A stretch of DNA of 64,000 nucleotides from Opitutales bacterium (GTDB lineage: Bacteria; Verrucomicrobiota; Verrucomicrobiia; Opitutales; UBA953): the NCBI GenBank assembly GCA_017440935.1, contig JAFSAO010000001.1:24183-88182 (forward strand), read 5' to 3'. The position numbers and the translations under genes were made by a program. Positions 59,981-64,000 of this stretch are shown piece by piece (position 1 is the stretch's first letter; each line of letters begins with the position of its first letter). A model generated the notes under the pieces. It searched no databases and was not told the origin of the DNA. It worked only from the letters and a program-made list of their open reading frames with translations.

Positions 59981-61036
59981 ATGACACCGCTTTCTCCGGC
60001 TTGCGCTCACGAATTTCGCGCCGCCTTGCATGCGTGGTTCCTGCGCGTGCGGAGAGATTTGCCGTGGCGGCGGGAACGCTCGGTTTACCGCACCGTCGTT
60101 TCGGAATTCATGCTGCAGCAAACGCAGGTCGATACCGTTATTCCGTATTTTGAAAATTGGATACGGAATTGGAAAAATTTTGACGAACTTGCGGCGGCGG
60201 ACGAAGCGGATGTGCTTCGCGCGTGGGAAGGACTCGGTTATTATTCCCGCGCGAAAAATTTGCTCGGCGTCGCCCGGCGCATCGCCGAAGAAAAACGCGT
60301 TCCCGCGAGCGTTGAAGAATGGCGCGAGTTTCGCGGAATCGGCGCTTACACGGCAGCGGCGATCGCGAGTATTTCGCAGGGCATTCCCGCCGCCGTGGTC
60401 GACGGCAACGTCGTGCGCATTCTCGCTCGGCTGAGCGGCGACGAGCGAGAGTTTCGCGACAGCGCGTCTGCCGCGACGGAGTTTGCGGAACTCGCAAGTT
60501 CCGTGCTCGACGAGAAAAATCCGGGCGACCACAACGAGGCGATGATGGAGCTTGGTGCGTTGATTTGTTCGCGCCGTTCGCCGCGTTGTGAAATTTGTCC
60601 GGTGAAAAATTTTTGTGCGGCGCGTGCTCGCGGCATTGAGGAATCTTTGCCGAAATTTCCGCCGAAGAAAATGAAAAAGGTGGAAGTCGTGCGCTTGTGG
60701 TGTCGGGTCGGGAACGAAGTTTTACTTGTGCGCAACGCGGCGGGAACGCGTCGCCTGAAAAATTTGTGCGAGTTCCCGCGTTTGGAGGATTTTGCCGTTC
60801 CCGCGAAAACTTCGGCGAAGTGGGAAAAGATTTTTGAAGGGAAGCGCGGTATTGCGGACGAGGCGATAACGGAGCGTTTCCTGTGCGTTCCCGCGAAGTT
60901 CTCGGGACGGTTGGAAAAAACATTTTCGGCGGAACAGGCGGAGCTTTTTCGTGCGGGAACGGAGGATTTGGAAAAACTCACGCTCTCCGGCCCGCATCGG
61001 AAGTGGCTACGGGAGCTTTTGAAAATTTCCGCTTGA
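59981..61036 (+). CDS. mutY: A/G-specific adenine glycosylase MutY
   Basis: MutY removes adenine mispaired with 8-oxoguanine. The 351-residue protein has an N-terminal catalytic domain with WRRERSVYRTVVSEFMLQQT (catalytic Glu), the helix-hairpin-helix FRGIGAYTAAAI and VDGNVVRILARL with the catalytic Asp. The iron-sulfur cluster CSRRSPRCEICPVKNFC keeps the canonical 6-2-5 Cys spacing, unlike the Nth protein at 37352. The C-terminal NUDIX-like domain (about 225-351, LWCRVGNEVLLVRNAAGTRR) reads the 8-oxoguanine. The tRNA gene lies 40 bp downstream. Confidence 0.94.
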   Translation: MTPLSPACAHEFRAALHAWFLRVRRDLPWRRERSVYRTVVSEFMLQQTQVDTVIPYFENWIRNWKNFDELAAADEADVLRAWEGLGYYSRAKNLLGVARRIAEEKRVPASVEEWREFRGIGAYTAAAIASISQGIPAAVVDGNVVRILARLSGDEREFRDSASAATEFAELASSVLDEKNPGDHNEAMMELGALICSRRSPRCEICPVKNFCAARARGIEESLPKFPPKKMKKVEVVRLWCRVGNEVLLVRNAAGTRRLKNLCEFPRLEDFAVPAKTSAKWEKIFEGKRGIADEAITERFLCVPAKFSGRLEKTFSAEQAELFRAGTEDLEKLTLSGPHRKWLRELLKISA

Positions 61037-61076
61037 CCGTTCCCGCGAAAAAGCGCACTATCAACGTCTCTTTTGT

Positions 61077-61152
61077 GCCAGGGTAGCTCAGCCGGTAGAG
61101 CGCGGGACTCATAAGCCTAAGGTCGGCGGTTCGAATCCGCCCCTTGGCACCA
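61077..61152 (+). tRNA. tRNA with CAT anticodon (elongator Met, or Ile2)
   Basis: A 76-base cloverleaf from GCCAGGG to CCTTGGCACCA with encoded CCA. D arm GCTCAGCCGGTAGAGC, anticodon loop CTCATAA, T arm GGCGGTTCGAATCCGCC. It is not an initiator, because it lacks the initiator GGG/CCC anticodon-stem pairs and position 1 is paired. Elongator Met is my first choice. tRNA-Ile2, where lysidine modifies CAT, cannot be excluded from sequence alone. Confidence 0.88.
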
Positions 61153-61158
61153 CTTTTC

Positions 61159-61191
61159 AAAGTGCATCCGAAATTCGGATGCACTTTTTCT
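61159..61191. terminator. Bidirectional terminator between tRNA and response regulator
   Basis: aaagtgcatccgaa / ttcggatgcacttt hairpin with T and A flanks, between the rightward tRNA and the leftward regulator gene. Confidence 0.85.
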
Positions 61192-61197
61192 TTTCCC

Positions 61198-61911
61198 TTA
61201 TGGAATTGAAAAACGATACCCGTCCCCGCGAAGGGATTCGATGAGGCAAAAACCTTCGGTTTTTTTGCGGAGCCGGGAAATGATGACGACGGGGCTTGCC
61301 GTTTTGATCGAGGACGAATCGACTTTCCACACTTGAGTTAAAATTTCATCAACGGAAACGGTTTGCATAGGATGTTCCGCGAAGTAGCGAAGCAGGCAAA
61401 ACTCTTTCATGCTCAACGGAATCTGCGTTCCGTCGTCACGAGAAATCCATGGTTGTTGCAAATCCAACGTGCCGCCGTTGAGCCGGACCGTCGTTGAAAC
61501 GGCAGACTTATTTCCCGAGCGCGGAGACACGTTGCGCATGACGGCTCGGATGCGCGCGATGAGTTCCCGTATGCTGAAGGGCTTGGCAAGATAATCGTTC
61601 GCGCCGGCTTCCAGACCGGAAACGCGTTCGTCGATTTCTTCTCCGAGCGCGGAGAGGATGATGACGGGAACATCCGCGTTTTTCCCGCGCCGCAACTCCC
61701 TCAACAATTCGAGACCGTTCCCGTCGGGCAAAAGAATGTCCAGCAAAACCAAATCAAAATTTTCTTCGGAAAAAACACGTTGTGCATCTGCCGCCGTTGC
61801 TGCTTCTTCTACGGAAAAACCGTTTGTGCGCAATACTTCGGCAACGCGTTCTCGGATGGTGGCGTTGTCTTCGACGTAAATCAGGCGTAGGTTTGGGGCG
61901 GAGTTTGTCAT
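61198..61911 (-). CDS. OmpR-family response regulator
   Basis: The 237-residue regulator has a receiver domain (about 8-122) with acidic Glu14/Asp15 in IYVEDNATIRE, phospho-acceptor Asp58 in VLLDILLPDGNG, the SALGEEID switch region and Lys in AKPFSIRELIARI. The C-terminal winged-helix DNA-binding domain (about 140-237) contains PLSMKEFCLLRYFAEHPMQT and ESLRGDGYRFSI. It starts 3 bp downstream of the histidine kinase stop, so it is the kinase's probable partner and is coexpressed with it. The regulon is unknown. Confidence 0.93.
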   Translation of the reverse strand: MTNSAPNLRLIYVEDNATIRERVAEVLRTNGFSVEEAATAADAQRVFSEENFDLVLLDILLPDGNGLELLRELRRGKNADVPVIILSALGEEIDERVSGLEAGANDYLAKPFSIRELIARIRAVMRNVSPRSGNKSAVSTTVRLNGGTLDLQQPWISRDDGTQIPLSMKEFCLLRYFAEHPMQTVSVDEILTQVWKVDSSSIKTASPVVIISRLRKKTEGFCLIESLRGDGYRFSIP

Positions 61912-61914
61912 GAT

Positions 61915-63282
61915 TTAAAGGAGCGGAAGTTCGAGACGGAAAATCGTTCCCGTGCAGTCGGATTTTAGAAGAAAAAGTTTCCCGCCGAGCATTTTTGCGG
62001 CTTCCGCGGAAATGGGTAAGCCGAGCCCAAGCCCCCGAGTCTCGCCCCGGGCGTTCCCGCGTTCGAAGGGTTTAAAAATTTTCTCCCGATATTTTTCGGG
62101 GATTCCCGGACCGTCATCTTTGACGTCGATACAAAGACGTGTTTGCGCAATGCGCACGCGGAAGGTTACCGTATTTTCGCCATGTCTGTTGCGGGCGTAT
62201 TTTGCGGCGTTGTCAGCGAGATTAAATAAAATGCGTCCGAGCATTTCGACGGAAGTGCACAGGCAGCGGCTCCGGGCGTCTCGGGCGATATCGAAAATGG
62301 CATCCGAGTCGGAGGCGAGCAGATGTTCACCGAGGCGGTCGAAAATCCTTGAGAACAGTGCTTCCACGGAAAATTCCGCCGTAGAAAAATGAAGTTTCCC
62401 GTTTCTCATGCGGGAGAAAACCAGAAGGTTTTCGACAATGACGCTGAGTTCTCGCGTGCTGCGTCGGATTGTCGCCAACTCGTTGCTCGTTGTTTCGTCG
62501 CGGCAAGTCCCGAGCGCGGTTTCCGTGCACGTGCGCAGTTCCGCAATCGGTGTTTTCAATTCATGCGAAACGGCAGAGGCGAACAGGTAGCGTTTTTCGC
62601 TCAGGGAAAATACGCGCAAAGCGAGCAAAACGATTGCGGCGAGCATGACAAAAACGCAGGCTCCGGCAAACAAGACGGCGTGTCCGGCGGCAACGGAGTC
62701 CGCGTGTTCCCGCGCTTCCAACTCGAATTCCAACTTTGCTCCGGGAAGTCCGCGGACGATGCCGAATCCGCGTTCTTCCCCGACCGGAACGATGCGGGCT
62801 GCGGCTCGTTCCGCAAGGGGAATTATTTCCGTGACACGTCTCCCGACAAGGTCGAAAAGTTCGTTTTCGTTAAAAACAATGCTCTGAATTCCATGCGTCG
62901 GGGTTTTTCTCCGCAGTGCATAAAATCCGTTTTCGCGGGAAAGGAAAAATTTTTCGCCGGCGGCGGATTCAATTTCTCCGGGCGTTGCCGTTTCGAGACG
63001 AGCGGGAAAACGGAATCGTGTTTTTTCCGTAATTGCACGAGCGCTTGCTTCCGAAAAATCCTCCGGGGGAATTGCATCCAGTTTCTCAATATATTTCGCC
63101 CAATCTCGGGAAATGGCGGTTTCCCACTCATGCGTGAGTTCGACGAGCCGGGCGGTTCGAATTTCCGCATCGCGCATTGCGTAGGTTTCGAAAACGTTTT
63201 TCCCGAGCCAGATTACGGAGGACGCGGCGACGGAAGCGCAAACAAGCAAAGCGGCGCAAAGCCACCAGAGGGAAATTTTCAT
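61915..63282 (-). CDS. Transmembrane sensor histidine kinase
   Basis: The 455-residue kinase has two transmembrane helices (about 8-26 and 200-223) around a periplasmic sensor region of about 170 residues (WAKYIEKLDA; ENGFYALRRKTPTHGIQSIV). The dimerisation H-box is SAVSHELKTPIAELRTCTET with His240. The ATPase domain has N-box LFNLADNAAKYARN, G1 VKDDGPGIPEKY, F-box IFKPFERGNA and G2 RGLGLGLPISAEA. The start overlaps the upstream accessory gene by 4 bp (ATGA), showing coupling in a three-gene unit. Confidence 0.92.
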   Translation of the reverse strand: MKISLWWLCAALLVCASVAASSVIWLGKNVFETYAMRDAEIRTARLVELTHEWETAISRDWAKYIEKLDAIPPEDFSEASARAITEKTRFRFPARLETATPGEIESAAGEKFFLSRENGFYALRRKTPTHGIQSIVFNENELFDLVGRRVTEIIPLAERAAARIVPVGEERGFGIVRGLPGAKLEFELEAREHADSVAAGHAVLFAGACVFVMLAAIVLLALRVFSLSEKRYLFASAVSHELKTPIAELRTCTETALGTCRDETTSNELATIRRSTRELSVIVENLLVFSRMRNGKLHFSTAEFSVEALFSRIFDRLGEHLLASDSDAIFDIARDARSRCLCTSVEMLGRILFNLADNAAKYARNRHGENTVTFRVRIAQTRLCIDVKDDGPGIPEKYREKIFKPFERGNARGETRGLGLGLPISAEAAKMLGGKLFLLKSDCTGTIFRLELPLL

Positions 63283-63815
63283 TGAGCACCTCCGTTTTCT
63301 GCGCGAACGGGAAATTCCGCATTTCCCTCAAAAATATCGGTCCGGATTTTCCCGCGCAACGAATCCGCCGGAAAATACGTCACGGGAACGCTCCGGAGGC
63401 GGGAGTGAAGAATACGAAGTTCGTCGGCAAGTTCGAACGTCTTTCGCGTTTTCGGAATTTCACGCTGGAGCAAAATTTTTCCGGTATCGTCGGTCAAAAA
63501 GAGGAAGTTTCCCGCCGGAAGTTCTTCGGAAAAGAGCTTCAGCGCGGTGTATGCTTTGTTAAGTTCCTTCAGGTTTTGCGGCTCGCGGGTGAGCATCATA
63601 ACGGCTCTTCGGTTTTGCGGGGAGAGGTTTTCCTTGAGAAAAAGAGCATTCCCGCCTCGGATTTTTCGAAAAAGGCCGTTCCGGGAAACGTGCATTCCGG
63701 AATATTCGCGTTCCTGTGCAAGCGTATCGAGCCCTACGAACGTTCCCGCTCCCGCGCCGAGGCAAATTGCAACAAGAGAGGTAATGAGTACCGTTCTTTT
63801 CAAAAAAAATGACAT
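63279..63815 (-). CDS. Membrane-anchored accessory protein of the two-component unit
   Basis: This 178-residue protein from ATG 63815 has an N-terminal membrane helix (about 8-28, VLITSLVAICLGAGAGTFVG) and an extracytoplasmic part with no recognised domain (GGNALFLKENLSPQNRRAVM, TALKLFSEELPAGNFLFLTD). It lies upstream of, and overlaps, the histidine kinase gene. It may be the ligand-binding or inhibitory partner of the sensor, but that is inference from position. An in-frame ATG at 63854 would add 13 residues. No homologue is recognised. Confidence 0.7.
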   Translation of the reverse strand: MSFFLKRTVLITSLVAICLGAGAGTFVGLDTLAQEREYSGMHVSRNGLFRKIRGGNALFLKENLSPQNRRAVMMLTREPQNLKELNKAYTALKLFSEELPAGNFLFLTDDTGKILLQREIPKTRKTFELADELRILHSRLRSVPVTYFPADSLRGKIRTDIFEGNAEFPVRAENGGAQ

Positions 63816-63854
63816 GCGTTCGTCAGAATAGGGGACTTTCCCGAAAAAAATCAA

Positions 63855-64000
63855 TTCGTGAATTATAAATTTTTGTTTATAAAGGGGGAGGGGATTCTAA
63901 ACGAAATTTTATAATTCGTTAGTTGCGTTTTGATTTGGGAGGGGTTGACATATAAATCAAGAGCGCGGGGCGATCGGGTTTGGTTGCTTTGGACGAGAGA
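63855..64000. other. AT-rich intergenic end of the window
   Basis: This stretch lies upstream of the leftward accessory gene. On the minus strand it contains TATAAT (63862-63867), a possible -10 box of that operon. On the + strand TTGACA (63945-63950) could be a -35 box of a gene beyond the window, but no -10 at proper spacing is visible. No coding region is evident. Confidence 0.35.

Larger units (their letters stand above)
74..63747. repeat. Dispersed CGGGAACG / CGTTCCCG word, about one per 350 bp
   Basis: A hand count found about 94 GGGAACG and about 89 CGTTCCC, most of them preceded by C and so full CGGGAACG words. Copies lie in both orientations, in coding and non-coding DNA, and in several reading frames (for example Ala-Gly-Thr, Val-Pro-Ala and Arg-Ser-Arg). 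Base composition predicts only about ten. Examples: 491, 5636, 8201, 10344, 15103, 18411, 20925, 26206, 32890, 38506, 43720, 45562, 51172, 56567, 60742, 63384. No local clustering typical of CRISPR or tandem repeats is seen. Confidence 0.85.

Noticed and set aside
74..63747. Reading the CGGGAACG word as a polar Chi- or KOPS-like signal
   Set aside because: The two orientations are almost equally frequent and show no switch with gene direction in this window, which does not fit a polar signal, though the full replichore would have to be seen.
63945..63950. TTGACA as a promoter at the right edge
   Set aside because: No -10 hexamer at 16-19 bp and no gene visible before the window ends; recorded only as a possibility.
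1..64000. CRISPR array, insertion sequence, prophage or replication origin
   Set aside because: No regularly spaced identical repeats, transposase, integrase, phage structural gene, dnaA or DnaA-box cluster was seen.

Overview
The window looks like chromosomal DNA from a Gram-negative member of the Verrucomicrobiota, most likely an Opitutae/Opitutales-type bacterium. Three short secreted proteins end in a PEP-CTERM sorting tail of the form EPSAFGMLAGLGALALVA followed by Arg/Lys, a form I associate with that group. lpxD, an LptF/LptG-family permease and a family 9 glycosyltransferase point to an LPS-bearing outer membrane. The assignment is inference; there is no rRNA operon here to confirm it.

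Layout. 1-13 kb: end of a DHH-family pyrophosphatase, then nusA-infB, rpmG, a ketoacyl synthase with its own acyl carrier protein, a heptosyltransferase-like GT9, tmk-holB, a PEP-CTERM gene, a lipoprotein, a BadF-type sugar kinase and holA. 13-28 kb: rpmJ and rpmE (both zinc-free types), an enoyl reductase, argH, a universal stress protein, an orphan ABC ATPase, prmC, a tandemly duplicated TRL-lipoprotein locus, metK, rubrerythrin, a SMUG1 glycosylase, sppA, a tyrosine phosphatase, a TrmA/RumA methyltransferase and pyrE. 28-44 kb: an ankyrin protein, a second PEP-CTERM gene, lysC, a GAP1-N2-like protein, rpmI-rplT, trxA, a Pro/Met-rich membrane protein, lpxD, nth, an MtfA-like peptidase, an LptF/G permease, an RluA-type synthase, an acyltransferase, an inositol-phosphatase-family enzyme and leuC. 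44-64 kb: an ABC-F ATPase, a Fic protein with a damaged catalytic motif and a homopolymer tract, tRNA-Glu, ribB, a VWA membrane protein, secG-pgi, a coiled-coil envelope protein plus small lipoprotein, a DASS transporter, a cNMP-domain histidine kinase with response regulator, a third PEP-CTERM gene, a CBS/CorC-type protein, mutY, a tRNA(CAU), and a response regulator / histidine kinase / accessory membrane protein module. Most of this is core metabolism and information processing. I see no prophage, insertion sequence, CRISPR array or replication origin.

The strongest unexplained signal is not a gene. The non-palindromic word CGGGAACG (reverse CGTTCCCG) is scattered through the whole window. 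I counted by hand about 94 copies of GGGAACG and about 89 of CGTTCCC, roughly one per 350 bp, where about ten would be expected from base composition. It occurs in coding DNA in many reading frames, in promoter spacers and between genes. Closely spaced inverted pairs form the stems of several intrinsic terminators, the same architecture shown by DNA uptake sequences in Neisseria and Haemophilus. A second unexplained layer is a set of intergenic echo repeats, degenerate tandem copies of 7-10 bp words found at many gene junctions.

Other points: all three zinc-ribbon-type ribosomal proteins in the window (L33, L36, L31) lack the zinc-binding cysteines; the three PEP-CTERM genes share a promoter with a T-tract spacer; and the Fic gene combines Gln in place of the catalytic His, lower GC than its neighbours and a C12-A10 tract at its 5' end.
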